From assembly GCA_965267185.1 (NCBI GenBank), contig OZ253937.1, positions 124,001-188,000 of the forward strand: a stretch of 64,000 bases of DNA, read 5' to 3'. Under the pieces are notes generated by a model that worked only from the letters and a program-made list of their open reading frames with translations, searched no databases and was not told where the DNA came from. Below, in pieces: positions 1 through 9,461 of the stretch. This DNA comes from G965267185 sp965267185. GTDB taxonomy: Bacteria; Pseudomonadota; Alphaproteobacteria; UBA6615. The translations under genes were made by a program, and so were the position numbers. Numbering within the stretch: position 1 is the stretch's first letter; every line of letters begins with the position of its first letter.

Positions 1-372
1 GTACCTAACCAAGAGGTCGAGTCTTACTACAGCATCATGGATGCGTTGATTTATCCGCGCTTGCAAACCCGGCTAACTGAACTGGTGACACCGCTGAAGC
101 CGCTGGAAGCGATGGCGATGGGCAAGCTGGTCATCGCTTCCGATGTTGGTGGTCATAAAGAGATTTTGCGCGATCGTGAGACCGGTTTTTTGTTTCACGC
201 CGGTGAGAAAGAAATGCTGGCCGAAACGATCGTTGCGGCGCTTGCCGACGAAAGCCGTGCGGCGCAGATGAAAATAGCGGCTAGAAAATATATCGAGGAA
301 GAGCGCAACTGGACGGATTCTGTGGCGCGCTACGATCCGGTCTACCAATCGCTAGTAGGACAACCGGGCTAA
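1..372 (+). CDS. Glycosyltransferase family 4, C-terminal fragment (5' end outside window)
   Basis: The reading frame is open from base 1, so the gene begins upstream and only about 123 C-terminal residues are seen. They form the nucleotide-sugar-binding half of a GT-B fold: the stretch LVTPLKPLEAMAMGK followed by ASDVGGHKEIL and TGFLF is the usual GT4 donor-binding region, with the second E of the EX7E pair. The LVTPLKPLEAMA wording resembles the exosortase A-associated glycosyltransferase family TIGR04063, which fits the locus. It would add one sugar to the lipid-linked repeat unit on the cytoplasmic side. Its last 4 bases overlap the end of the convergent Nudix gene. Sugar and acceptor cannot be read from the sequence. 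Confidence 0.85.
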   Translation, partial: VPNQEVESYYSIMDALIYPRLQTRLTELVTPLKPLEAMAMGKLVIASDVGGHKEILRDRETGFLFHAGEKEMLAETIVAALADESRAAQMKIAARKYIEEERNWTDSVARYDPVYQSLVGQPG

Positions 373-932
373 GTTGCCGACGCCGGCTCCTGCTGAGCGC
401 TTCTGATCACGGTCCTGAGATAGGAAAAGAGCAGCCAATCTGCGTCGGTGACGTGCTTCGGATCGACGAACTTTGCTTCGACGATTTCACGGTTGTCGAT
501 CCGCAGTTCCGAGGGCGCGCGCAGCTCGCATTCAAACAGGCTATGGCCGGACCGGCTCTGGCTGATCAGCACCAAATCATCGGGGATGAGTTCGAGGCCG
601 ACCTCTTCACTCACCTCGCGTGAGGCGGTCATCCGTGGCTCCTCGTTGCGCTTGGCGCGGCCACCGGGCAGCGACCATCCGGGCCGGTAGGAGTGGCGCA
701 CCACCAGGATTTCATCTTGGTGCCACACGGCGACACCGGCCCCCCTGGCCGACAGTTTCAAAAATCTGTGGGCCAGCCGAAGCAGGTTGTAGGCGGCTCG
801 CATCAGCAGCCGGTTGAGTGTCACTGCGTTCACCGGGCGCCCTCGGTTCGACAACGGCATTCCTGACCGTCGGTTCTGCATATGGGGCTTTTTGGGTGGT
901 CTGATAACCCCGTTAGGCCGAAAGCGTTGCAA
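369..932 (-). CDS. Nudix hydrolase
   Basis: The protein carries a complete Nudix box: a glycine, five residues, E, seven residues, then REVSEEVGLEL, which is the metal-binding pyrophosphatase signature. Members hydrolyse nucleoside diphosphates linked to another group; here a nucleotide-sugar or a housecleaning substrate is possible but not determined. The box sits about residues 90-115 of 187. The longest frame opens with TTG at 932, only 1 base after the stop of the upstream glycosyltransferase; ATG codons at 881 and 860 are alternatives, the latter preceded by AGGA. It is the last gene of the minus-strand run 5443 to 369 and meets the window's first gene tail to tail. Function class is firm, substrate and exact start are not. 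Confidence 0.8.
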   Translation of the reverse strand: MQRFRPNGVIRPPKKPHMQNRRSGMPLSNRGRPVNAVTLNRLLMRAAYNLLRLAHRFLKLSARGAGVAVWHQDEILVVRHSYRPGWSLPGGRAKRNEEPRMTASREVSEEVGLELIPDDLVLISQSRSGHSLFECELRAPSELRIDNREIVEAKFVDPKHVTDADWLLFSYLRTVIRSAQQEPASAT

Positions 933-933
933 T

Positions 934-2127
934 TCATCGTGAGCCCGCCGTCATCGTTTGCTCGATGATGTTGTCGAGGCGGGCCATCGAATTGGCCCAG
1001 CTATGGTGGGTTTCCATGCGGGCGCGGCCCGCCTTGGCGAAGCGTTGGCGTTCCGCTGGATCGCCGAGCAGGCGTAGCACCGCGTCGGCTGTGGCTTCCG
1101 GTCCGTCGGCGACAACAAAGTGCTCGCCGCCCATGGCGTCGACGCCCCCGGCACCCTGGGGGCTGGTGACCACCGGTACGCCCATGGCCAGGCTTTCGAG
1201 GATTTTGTTCTGAGTGCCCCGCGCAATCTCCAGCGGCGCGACGCACAGCGCCGCGTTGGCGATATAGGGACGGGTATCGGGCACGGTACCGGTCACCGTT
1301 ACCCCCTGGGTTTTTGCCAAGGCGTGGATGCCGGGGCCCGGCGAGGCGCCGACAATCGACAGTTTGGCCTGCGGCCGTTTGGCGTGGATCAACGGCAGGG
1401 TGTTCTCGACGAACTTCTGCATCGCCTGGATATTGGGGTAATAGTCCATGCGGCCGACGAAGCAAATTTCCTCGGGGTCATAGGCTTCTTCTACGGGGTG
1501 AAAGAACTCCAGATCGACGCCGTTGGGAAACCAATCGCTCGGCGTGCCGGTGCCGTAGCTCTGCAGGGTGTCGAGTTCCGCCCTGGTCGTGCAGGTGCAC
1601 AGGCTAAATTGCTTCGCCAAAGCCTTCTCTGCCGCTTCCATTTTTTTGCCTTCGTACCAATAGAGCGGCGCGACAAGGGGGTTCTTGAAGCGGGCGTAGG
1701 TGAGCCACTTCTGCGAATCCATATCGCCGAAATCGAGAATCTTATGCGGTCCTTTGATCTTGGCGAGGTAGGGGGCGACAAACGCGCAATGCACGAACAT
1801 CAGATCGAAGTCGTGCCGGGCGACCAGTTGTTCGATGTCGCGCGCCAACTCCGCCGAATAAAAGTAGCCCATCGAAGAAGGACCCGGCGTCGGCGCGCGC
1901 AGCAGCATGCGTGCCCACGCACCGAGCGACGACACTTCGCGAACCTGAAAGGACGTGCAGTGAGGTGCAATGCCTTCGCCGGCCTCGGCTTCGTCGGGCG
2001 TCCGCGCCAGCGAAGCGACATGCACCTCATGGTTCTGGTTGAGATGCTTGATGATGTTGAACGGCCGGATCTTGCCGCCGCGGGTCGGCGGAAACGGAAA
2101 CCGGTGGCAGACGAATAATATCTTCAT
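934..2127 (-). CDS. GT4 sugar transferase, PEP-CTERM/EpsH1-associated type (TIGR03087-like)
   Basis: A 397-residue GT-B glycosyltransferase starting MKILFVCHRFPFPPTRGGK, the opening typical of the PEP-CTERM-associated sugar transferase family TIGR03087. The C-terminal donor domain has GTQNKILESLAMGVPVVTSP, the GT4 EX7E region. It is cytoplasmic or membrane-peripheral and should add a sugar to the repeat unit. Its ATG overlaps the stop of the upstream amidotransferase gene by 4 bases (ATGA type), indicating translational coupling, and the Nudix gene follows 1 base after its stop. Family call is strong from the N-terminus; the donor and acceptor are unknown. Confidence 0.88.
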   Translation of the reverse strand: MKILFVCHRFPFPPTRGGKIRPFNIIKHLNQNHEVHVASLARTPDEAEAGEGIAPHCTSFQVREVSSLGAWARMLLRAPTPGPSSMGYFYSAELARDIEQLVARHDFDLMFVHCAFVAPYLAKIKGPHKILDFGDMDSQKWLTYARFKNPLVAPLYWYEGKKMEAAEKALAKQFSLCTCTTRAELDTLQSYGTGTPSDWFPNGVDLEFFHPVEEAYDPEEICFVGRMDYYPNIQAMQKFVENTLPLIHAKRPQAKLSIVGASPGPGIHALAKTQGVTVTGTVPDTRPYIANAALCVAPLEIARGTQNKILESLAMGVPVVTSPQGAGGVDAMGGEHFVVADGPEATADAVLRLLGDPAERQRFAKAGRARMETHHSWANSMARLDNIIEQTMTAGSR

Positions 2128-4061
2128 GGCGCGCCCGCCGCTTTTGTCAGTTCTTCGGTGACGTCCGGAACCGACCGGCCGTCAAGATAGAGCCGCGCCC
2201 AGATCTCGAAACAAACCAGCCCCATCAGATGATCGGTGTGATCTTCGCGGCCGGATAGATGCTGGGCGACGGTCTCCTCCACCGCTGGCCAGTTGAGGGC
2301 GCCGCGCCGCGTTACGCTCTCTTGCGACAGCAGGAAGGTGATGATCGGTGTGAGTTCGCGCTTGAACCAAGCACCGATGGGCGCGCCGAAGCCACGCTTT
2401 TTGCGGTAGAGGATTTCTTGCGACAGCACGTCGCTCAGCCCTTGTTTCATCACGCTCTTCAGCGCCTTGCCGGGGATTCGGATATCGGCGGGGATGCGGG
2501 CGGCGAGTTCGACCAGCTCGTGGTTCAACAGCGGCACCCGGCACTCCAGCGATGCCGCCATCGACATCTTGTCGGTGAGCATCAGCAGATCGTTGGGCAT
2601 CTGGGTCAGCAGATCGACGTTCATCAGAACGTTGAGGGCATCGGGCCCGCAAGCCTCCGCAAAGGCGTCGTCGAGCAGATCGCTGCCGGCGCTGTTGCTG
2701 CGGCCGAGCAAGCGTTCAAGTGCCTCGACCCCGAAAATTTCCACGTAACGGTGGTAGCGCTGCTCGGCTGGAAGGTCGCTCGACGCGACGAAGGCGCGGG
2801 CATAGCGCGCCAGCGATGAAAACTTGCCGTGCCGGTCGCTGGGCAATGCGTTTACCAGCGGCGGGATCACACCGGCGCGCAGCCAGCGCGGCAGCCGCTG
2901 GTAACGCCCAGCGTAGTAGTCGCCGAGATAACGGTTGTAGCCACCGAACAGCTCGTCACCGCCGACCCCCGACAGGATAACCGTTACGTCTTCGCGGGCG
3001 AATTTCGAGACCAGATAGGTGGTGATGAAGGCTGAATCGGCGACCGGTTCGTCGAGATGCCAGATCAGCTTGGGCAGCAGCTCGGCGACCGAGGGCTGCA
3101 CCAGAATCTCGTGGTGATCGGTGGCGCACGCCTCGGCGACCTGACGGGCATAAGGCAGCTCATTGTAGACTGCGCTCGCGCCCGGGCCTTGAAAACCGAT
3201 GGAATAGGTCTTCACCGGCTCGTTGCTGTGGCGCGACATGAAGGCGACGATGCTGCTCGAATCGACACCGCCGGACAGGAACGCGCCAAGAGGGACGTCG
3301 CTGACCATCTCGGAAACCACCGCTGCTTCGATTTTGGCAGCGACGGCTTGCGCCCAGTCGCCGGCACTCGGCGCCGGGTCGACGTCGCGGGGCAGGGACC
3401 AGTAGCGCGATAGGGTGGTCTCGCCGTTCTCGCAGACAAGCAGGGTGGCGGGTGGCAGGATCGCGATGTCGGCGAACAACGACTGCTCGCTCGAGGTGTA
3501 GCCGAAGCCGAGATAGGCTTCGAGGGCCGCTTCGTTCAACTGCGCCGAGGCACCGGGCAGATTGAGAATGGACTTCGCCTCGGACGCGAATACCAGAAGC
3601 CCGTCGCGGTATTGGTAATAGAGCGGTTTAATGCCGATGCGGTCACGCCCCATCACCAGCCGGCGGCGCTTGGTGTCCCATAGCGCGAAGCCGAACATGC
3701 CGGTCAGATGGTTTACGAAGTCGAGACCGTATTCCTCATAGAGATGGACGATGACCTCGGTGTCGCTGCCGGTGCGAAACCGGTGGCCTTTTCCTTCCAG
3801 CGACTGCCGCAGCTCACGGAAATTATAAATCTCGCCGTTGCAGACGACCCAGACCGTCTCGTCCTCGTTGGCGATCGGCTGTAAGCCGCCGGCGACGTCG
3901 ATGATCGAGAGGCGCCGCATGCCGATAGCGACGCCGGGTGCCGCATATTGGCCTTCATCGTCGGGACCGCGATGTACCGATATCGCCGCCATCGGGGCAA
4001 GCAGGGCCGGATCGACTGTCTGGCCTTCGCGCAGGGCGACGATACCGTGAATTCCACACAT
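2124..4061 (-). CDS. Asparagine synthase-like amidotransferase (class II glutaminase + synthetase)
   Basis: A 645-residue homologue of asparagine synthetase B. It begins MCGIHGIVAL, so Cys2 is available as the N-terminal glutaminase nucleophile, with HRGPDDEG and CNGEIYNF further on. The synthetase half has the PP-loop SGGVDSSS and the downstream SGVGGDELFGGY loop. Such proteins are regular members of exosortase A/EPS loci and are thought to transfer glutamine-derived ammonia to a carboxyl, for example a uronic acid in the polysaccharide. That fits the neighbouring sugar-nucleotide dehydrogenase gene 59 bases upstream, which would make a uronic acid. The specific substrate is inference; true asparagine synthesis cannot be excluded. 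A second full-length paralogue lies at 33243-35195. Confidence 0.88.
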   Translation of the reverse strand: MCGIHGIVALREGQTVDPALLAPMAAISVHRGPDDEGQYAAPGVAIGMRRLSIIDVAGGLQPIANEDETVWVVCNGEIYNFRELRQSLEGKGHRFRTGSDTEVIVHLYEEYGLDFVNHLTGMFGFALWDTKRRRLVMGRDRIGIKPLYYQYRDGLLVFASEAKSILNLPGASAQLNEAALEAYLGFGYTSSEQSLFADIAILPPATLLVCENGETTLSRYWSLPRDVDPAPSAGDWAQAVAAKIEAAVVSEMVSDVPLGAFLSGGVDSSSIVAFMSRHSNEPVKTYSIGFQGPGASAVYNELPYARQVAEACATDHHEILVQPSVAELLPKLIWHLDEPVADSAFITTYLVSKFAREDVTVILSGVGGDELFGGYNRYLGDYYAGRYQRLPRWLRAGVIPPLVNALPSDRHGKFSSLARYARAFVASSDLPAEQRYHRYVEIFGVEALERLLGRSNSAGSDLLDDAFAEACGPDALNVLMNVDLLTQMPNDLLMLTDKMSMAASLECRVPLLNHELVELAARIPADIRIPGKALKSVMKQGLSDVLSQEILYRKKRGFGAPIGAWFKRELTPIITFLLSQESVTRRGALNWPAVEETVAQHLSGREDHTDHLMGLVCFEIWARLYLDGRSVPDVTEELTKAAGAP

Positions 4062-4120
4062 GGATCAGCAACTACGTAGCCGGGCGGGTTGGGCTAGCGT
4101 CTCAGCACCGGCTCGCCGGA

Positions 4121-5443
4121 TCACCAGCAAATACCCTCATAATCGACGCCGTCGATTTGCTGCAATTCCGCCACCCCCTGCAAGTCGATGACCGTTCGTC
4201 CGGCGGCGACGTTGGCGATGGCCGAAACCGCTTCCTTCGGCCCGTGCCCGAAAATGATTGTTTCGGCGCCGTCGAGCGCCTCTTCCGGAGTCTTCGCCAT
4301 GATGCGCTCTAAGTGGGGTATTTCATGCTCGATATATTCACGGTTAGAGCCCGTGAGGCGGCCGATCTCGATCGAGCTATCGTAGATCGCCATCTCCATG
4401 CCTTTGCCCAACAAGCGCTCGGCCAGGGTGACCAGGGGCGATTCCCGCAGATCGTCGGTGCCGGGCTTGAAGGCGAGCCCGAACAGCGCGATGCGGCGGC
4501 GGCCGCGCTGCTGCACCATCTCGAACGCCCGGTCGATATGGTCTTCGTTGCTTTCCAGCAAGTTGGTGAGCATCGGCAGCTCAATGTTGCTCTGTCGCGC
4601 GAGATAGGAGATCGCCCGCAACTCCTTGGGCAGACATGAACCTCCGAAAGCGAAGCCGGGCCGCAGATAGGTGGTTGAAATGTTGAGGTCGCGATCCTCC
4701 ATGAAGATCTTCATCGCTTCGCGGGAATCGATATCGAGATTCTTAAACAGCGTGCCCATCTCGTTGGCGAAGGTAATCTTGAGCGCATGATAGCTGTTGC
4801 AGGCATATTTGACTGCTTCGGCGACGCGCGGCGCGGTGCGGAACACCGGTGCTTTAACGCCGGTGTAGAGTTCCTCGACCGGGTCGGCGCCAGAATCGTC
4901 GACCCCGCCGATCACGGTAAAGGGCGGGTTGTAGAAGTCTTTAACCGCCACGCCTTCGCGCAGGAACTCCGGGTTGAACGCGACGCCGAGACCCTTGTCG
5001 GGCTCGCGTCCCGAGGCTTCGGCCAGCATCGGTACAATACGGTCTTCGGTGGTTCCTGGCAGAACGGTCGAGCGCACGACGACGCAGTGGGGCCCGTCCT
5101 TCTCGCGCACGGTTTCACCGATCGCCCGCACCACCGCATCGAGGCCGCCGAGCTGTTGCCCGCCGTCCGGCGTGCTGGGGGTACCGACGGAAATCAGCGA
5201 AACGTCGGAGTCCAGGACCGCCTGTTTCGCATCAGTTGTGGCCGAGAGCTTTCCGGCGCGGCTGCCGGTTTCGATCAGCTCGGCGATACCCTCTTCGATA
5301 ACCGGGGTCTTGCCGGCATTGATCGCGGCAACCTTCGTCTCGTTCACGTCGACGCCGATCACCGTGTGACCTAAATCTGCGAAGCACGCGCCGGAGACGG
5401 TGCCGACATAGCCCATGCCGAATATCGAAACTCTCATCGCCAC
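4121..5443 (-). CDS. algD: GDP-mannose 6-dehydrogenase / UDP-glucose 6-dehydrogenase family
   Basis: A 440-residue NAD-dependent sugar-nucleotide dehydrogenase. It has the N-terminal Rossmann motif GMGYVG (residues 9-14), the NPEFLREG signature near 157-164 and the catalytic thiol in GGSCLPKE, Cys270. The wording resembles the AlgD-type GDP-mannose branch more than Ugd, and manC at 45646 would provide GDP-mannose, so GDP-mannuronate is the favoured product. UDP-glucuronate is the alternative. It heads the minus-strand run that continues with the amidotransferase, glycosyltransferase and Nudix genes. A 248-base AT-richer gap separates it from the next gene upstream and probably holds the promoter. 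The symbol is a best guess within the family. Confidence 0.82.
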   Translation of the reverse strand: MAMRVSIFGMGYVGTVSGACFADLGHTVIGVDVNETKVAAINAGKTPVIEEGIAELIETGSRAGKLSATTDAKQAVLDSDVSLISVGTPSTPDGGQQLGGLDAVVRAIGETVREKDGPHCVVVRSTVLPGTTEDRIVPMLAEASGREPDKGLGVAFNPEFLREGVAVKDFYNPPFTVIGGVDDSGADPVEELYTGVKAPVFRTAPRVAEAVKYACNSYHALKITFANEMGTLFKNLDIDSREAMKIFMEDRDLNISTTYLRPGFAFGGSCLPKELRAISYLARQSNIELPMLTNLLESNEDHIDRAFEMVQQRGRRRIALFGLAFKPGTDDLRESPLVTLAERLLGKGMEMAIYDSSIEIGRLTGSNREYIEHEIPHLERIMAKTPEEALDGAETIIFGHGPKEAVSAIANVAAGRTVIDLQGVAELQQIDGVDYEGICW

Positions 5444-5691
5444 TTACTTTTCCATCAAAATCAGGTTCATCACACGCGCCTCGGCAGCCCGGCTGGAGGC
5501 AGATCGTCCTCTGCCGGCCGGCCCTGTCAGAGGCGCTTTTCACTCACTGCCACTAGAGTGTGTCTATCTTAAGAAAGCATCAATATGATGCAGCTTTCGC
5601 GGAAATTTAGCACGCTCCCGATCTATTTGGAGTTTATGGCGTCTTAGAGCTTAAGATCGGGTAGTCAAGATTGCGTCGAAGCGATGTCGGT

Positions 5692-6888
5692 TTAGGAAGC
5701 CCGGGATTTGAGCATCCAATTGCGGACTCGCGCCTTAAGCCCGGCCCGTTCGGCTATGCGGCCTAGCATCGAGGAAACGCCATTGGTGATCTGTAGACTG
5801 CGATGCATCCAGTAACCGCGAACACCACGCGGGAAAAGGTAGTAGTGGCACTCGGTCCGTTCTTGGTCGCTCAAGCGCTGCTTGTGCACACTGTCGTCGG
5901 GGCCGAAATCAAAAAGTCGAACGGGTGGGTCCAGCGTACATAAATCCTGCAGAATCTCGGTGTGAAGAAAGATCCCTGCTTGCAGTTTCGCGACGCTAGG
6001 GTCGTAACCGATCTCTCGAGCGTAAAAGACGCCGTCGTAAATCGTGCCAACTTGGAACGCCGCCGCTCGCTGGCGAATGTAAAGAATGTAGCTGCGGAAC
6101 GCGCCGCCTTCCGCTTGGATTCTGTAGCTGGAGGTGAGTGCCTTGTGATCACGCAAGCCTGATCCCATCACTCGGTATTGCCAGGTTTTCTGCGACAGCG
6201 CGGCCGCTTCGGTAGCGAACTCGGCGGCGTCTGACGGTGCATGGAAACAGCGCACATGATAGTCATCGTCGACCGCTGCGCAAAAACGACGGCGCGTTCG
6301 TTTAAGATCGGAGCGGGTACGGCTTGTTAGTTTTTTAAGATACGCGTCATAGCCGCCCGTCAGCGCCACCGAACGGTGCTTAAAAGAATTGCCGTAGGGC
6401 TGGGTAAAGAATGCGCCGCCAAACCGACGGTGGATCAGACGATACAGGCCGGACTCGTCAGGCACTGCAGTCAAGTAGATGGCGGCGTTGGCCACTGCCA
6501 TTTCCGCCAAAGCGTCAAACAGCGACCCTAAAATGGCGTCATCCCGCGACTTATTGGGTGCCACCAGGGGCGGGGTACGCATGGTCATCCGGGACACCTT
6601 CCAGGAGAACAACGATACCCCGCCGAGCTTGAGGTCGAGGGTCGATGGGTAGCACAACAACAGAAGCAGCCCGACCGCTTGCCCCTTTTCGCGGCATATC
6701 ACCGCTTTGATCGTCTGCTCGGGCGGTCCAGGGAGCCGCACGAGCCAGCGCGGGTCATTGTTGTGAGTTCCCCCGCCACCGGCGTTCCGAATCTGGTCGA
6801 ACGCTGTCGTTACCTGGTCCAGTGACGCGGCATCGAGAGTTAAGACTTCGCTATACAACGATGGGGATGGCGTCATCTGGTTGACCAT
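5692..6888 (-). CDS. GNAT-fold acyltransferase, BioF2-like/CelD family
   Basis: A 398-residue protein with the double-GNAT layout of BioF2-like acetyltransferases. The segment around residues 180-200 (DAYLKKLTSRTRSDLKRTRR) is the basic helix these proteins share, and the C-terminal part carries FDFGPDDSVHKQRL, the conserved end motif. Family members in EPS loci are thought to transfer acyl or aminoacyl groups in the cytoplasm. No signal peptide is visible. It is transcribed alone on the minus strand, divergent from the methyltransferase gene across 251 bases. It is one of at least six GNAT/FemAB-type proteins in this window. The acceptor is unknown. Confidence 0.75.
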   Translation of the reverse strand: MVNQMTPSPSLYSEVLTLDAASLDQVTTAFDQIRNAGGGGTHNNDPRWLVRLPGPPEQTIKAVICREKGQAVGLLLLLCYPSTLDLKLGGVSLFSWKVSRMTMRTPPLVAPNKSRDDAILGSLFDALAEMAVANAAIYLTAVPDESGLYRLIHRRFGGAFFTQPYGNSFKHRSVALTGGYDAYLKKLTSRTRSDLKRTRRRFCAAVDDDYHVRCFHAPSDAAEFATEAAALSQKTWQYRVMGSGLRDHKALTSSYRIQAEGGAFRSYILYIRQRAAAFQVGTIYDGVFYAREIGYDPSVAKLQAGIFLHTEILQDLCTLDPPVRLFDFGPDDSVHKQRLSDQERTECHYYLFPRGVRGYWMHRSLQITNGVSSMLGRIAERAGLKARVRNWMLKSRAS

Positions 6889-7139
6889 TTATTTGCGTAT
6901 TTTTGCGGCGTTGGCTGCAAATCATAACTGCAATCTATTATTAACTCGCTGAATCTAAATATCTTTTCATGTTGAGTTCTGCTAGGGTCCACCGCAGGTT
7001 TGTTCCTCGGTGCGAGCATTTGACGCTGTCTGAGGATATCGTAAATCTTTAAGTTAAAGTTTATTTATTGGTGCAGTTTTTGCCTGATATGCAGAGTTAT
7101 AGTTGAGGCGATGCAGGCCAGCATTGTTAAAGGGCGCAG

Positions 7140-7844
7140 ATGATTTCTCGTTTAAGCAACGCCCTTAAGGGCCGGTCGGTAGGCGAAATCGCCTTCCTCA
7201 TTGGCAAGAATCTTATCTATCCGATTCAGAAACTTACACCGCACGCGCGCCGTGCGCGGGCCCGAGATCGGATTTTCGACCAGACGTGGGGCACGGATAC
7301 CAGCGCCAAAGTTAATCTTAGCGAGCTTAAAGTTGATCGCGATCTGGCGCGCCATGGAGTGCGATACCAAGCGAGCGATAGCGACTGGTTGCTCGCTATT
7401 TTGGATAGCTTGTCGCTGCCCCTTGCTGACTTCAGTTTTGTCGATTTTGGATCCGGCAAAGGGCGGATCGTTCTTACGGCGTCACTTCGGCCGTTTCGTG
7501 AAATTTATGGCGTGGAATTTTCCCCAGAGTTGGTTGCTGTTGCGGAAGGCAATCTCGAGATTTTCGCGCGGCGCAACACTGGCATGGCGCCGGTCAAGAT
7601 CGTCTGCTGCGATGCCGCAGCCTTCGAACTCCCGCCCGGAAACTTGGTTTGCTACTTTTACAATCCATTCGATGAACACGTGATGGCAAAAGTGGTCGCC
7701 AAGTTGGAGGCTGCCCTTGAAGGCGGTGAGCGGGATATACGCGTGATTTATCATGATCCCGTATGCCGTCATCTTTTCGACGCGTCAGGCCTTTGGACGG
7801 CGAATGAGCTCGAGGGCACGTTGATTTTTTCTTCCCAGAATTAA
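7140..7844 (+). CDS. Class I SAM-dependent methyltransferase
   Basis: A 234-residue protein with a Rossmann-type SAM-binding motif FVDFGSGKGRIV (about residues 100-111) followed by an acidic residue at the end of the next strand in IYGVEFSPEL. The methyl acceptor cannot be told from sequence, though sugar O-methylation is common in polysaccharide loci. The ATG at 7140 is preceded by AAAGGG, a fair ribosome-binding site. The N-terminal 60 residues are basic and contain no membrane segment. It stands alone between a divergent acyltransferase gene and the alpha/alpha-barrel gene 201 bases downstream. Confidence 0.8.
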   Translation: MISRLSNALKGRSVGEIAFLIGKNLIYPIQKLTPHARRARARDRIFDQTWGTDTSAKVNLSELKVDRDLARHGVRYQASDSDWLLAILDSLSLPLADFSFVDFGSGKGRIVLTASLRPFREIYGVEFSPELVAVAEGNLEIFARRNTGMAPVKIVCCDAAAFELPPGNLVCYFYNPFDEHVMAKVVAKLEAALEGGERDIRVIYHDPVCRHLFDASGLWTANELEGTLIFSSQN

Positions 7845-8045
7845 GTGCCTGTTGACTGCCCGGTCTCGACCCGGAAACGGGATGCGGGGAGGGGCGGCGA
7901 TGGTCCGATCGGTTCGAATTGTCATGCCGAGCCTCACTGAAAATGCGAGCACCTTGTCACAAGTAATCGAATCTAAACGATTATTTCCGATATAGCCGTG
8001 TAGAATTGAGCCGGTTGAGGTCCAGCTGGATTAGGGAGTATTAGA

Positions 8046-9251
8046 GTGAGCATGACCGAATTCAGTGCCGGAAAGCTGCTCCAACGAACCCGCCGGCGTT
8101 ATTGGAATTGGCAGAAAGCGCGGGCGCTTCCGCAAGCGGCACGCGAGGAAAACGCAAACGACCAGCAAGCATTGCCGCCGGACCCCGGGATCGCGGACGC
8201 GGTGGCGGCGTCGTTGCGTTGGCTCTGCCGCGCGCAGGATTGCTCGACCTCGGCCGATGGTGGCGTTGCCCGCCACTACAGCTTGGTATCGGGCTGGAGC
8301 GAGTCCTACCCGGAAACAACCGGCTATATTATTCCCACAATGCTTGCCTGCGGCGCCGATTTGCAGTCCGACGATTTAACCCAGCGGGCGCGGCGGATGC
8401 TCGATTGGTGCGTCGACATCCAGATGTCCGATGGCGCGTTTCAGGGCGGCATGATTTCTGCCGACCCGCGCGTGGCGACCACGTTCAATACCGGTCAGAT
8501 CTTGATCGGCTTGGCGGACGGCGCGAGGACTTTCGCTGGCGAATACGACGATGCCATGCGCCGGGCTGCTGCCTGGCTGCGCGATACGCAAGACCCGGAC
8601 GGTTGCTGGCGCCAGCATCCGACGCCTTTCGCGCCCCGGGGCGAAAAGGCGTATGAAACTCATGTGTCGTGGGGGTTGTTTGAGGCGGCGCGTGTTGCGC
8701 CGAACGAGGGATACGCGGAAGCGGGCTTGAAGCAGGTTCGCTGGGCGCTAACCAAGCAAGCCGACAATGGCTGGGTTGCCGATTGCTGCTTGGACAACCC
8801 CAAACACCCTCTGACCCATACATTGGGTTACTTTCTTCGGGGGGTACTCGAAGCCCATCGGTTGTGCGAAGAAGATGTGTATCTGGAGGCAGCCCGGCGC
8901 ACCGGCGAAGGCATACTATCGGTGCTGGGTGACGATGGCGCATTGCCTGGCAGGTTAAATTCCAATTGGAGCGCGGCTGTAAAATGGGTCTGCCTAACCG
9001 GTCAGGTGCAGATCGCCCATTGCTGGCTGATGCTGTTTGAGCTCACCGGGGAGCCGGCGTTTCTCGAAGGTGCGCGAAAGGCCAATGCCTTCGTTCGCAG
9101 GACCGTCAAAATTCAAGGCGATCCCGATGTGGTGGGCGGCGTAAAAGGTTCGTTTCCGGTGAGTGGCGACTATGGCCGCTATGAATACCTCAATTGGGCC
9201 GCCAAATTCTTCATCGACTCGAACCGCTATGAACAAAGGCTCACGGCCTAA
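8046..9251 (+). CDS. Predicted (alpha/alpha)6-barrel protein, terpene-cyclase/prenyltransferase-like fold, unknown function
   Basis: A 401-residue soluble protein built of repeated helical units with QW-like motifs: QDPDGCW near residue 182 and QADNGW near 240, plus the segment SDGAFQGG. This is the look of the alpha/alpha toroid seen in squalene cyclases, prenyltransferases and some glycan-active enzymes. A motif SYPETTGYI around residue 90 is notable. No catalytic DxDD cyclase motif was seen, so cyclase activity is doubtful. Its setting between a methyltransferase and a flippase suggests a role in the polysaccharide. Two starts are possible, GTG at 8046 or ATG two codons later at 8052. Confidence 0.6.
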   Translation: MSMTEFSAGKLLQRTRRRYWNWQKARALPQAAREENANDQQALPPDPGIADAVAASLRWLCRAQDCSTSADGGVARHYSLVSGWSESYPETTGYIIPTMLACGADLQSDDLTQRARRMLDWCVDIQMSDGAFQGGMISADPRVATTFNTGQILIGLADGARTFAGEYDDAMRRAAAWLRDTQDPDGCWRQHPTPFAPRGEKAYETHVSWGLFEAARVAPNEGYAEAGLKQVRWALTKQADNGWVADCCLDNPKHPLTHTLGYFLRGVLEAHRLCEEDVYLEAARRTGEGILSVLGDDGALPGRLNSNWSAAVKWVCLTGQVQIAHCWLMLFELTGEPAFLEGARKANAFVRRTVKIQGDPDVVGGVKGSFPVSGDYGRYEYLNWAAKFFIDSNRYEQRLTA

Positions 9252-9461
9252 TTCTGTATTTTCGGCCGTTCCGGTCACCCATATGTGACGTCCCCCTGCT
9301 GCTCGATGGCACACATACCTACGGTTATCTGCGTCAATTGCGGGTATATTGGCGCCGGACGGGATGGGAATTGCTGAGTTTGTTAAGAACATTCTGAGAG
9401 GATGGCCCGCCTGGGTCGGGCGATAGACCGACCTAGATAGAATCCGGCTGGACGAGCGCGC

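Noticed and set aside
1120..2118. 332-residue plus-strand frame
   Set aside because: Antisense to a well-supported glycosyltransferase gene.
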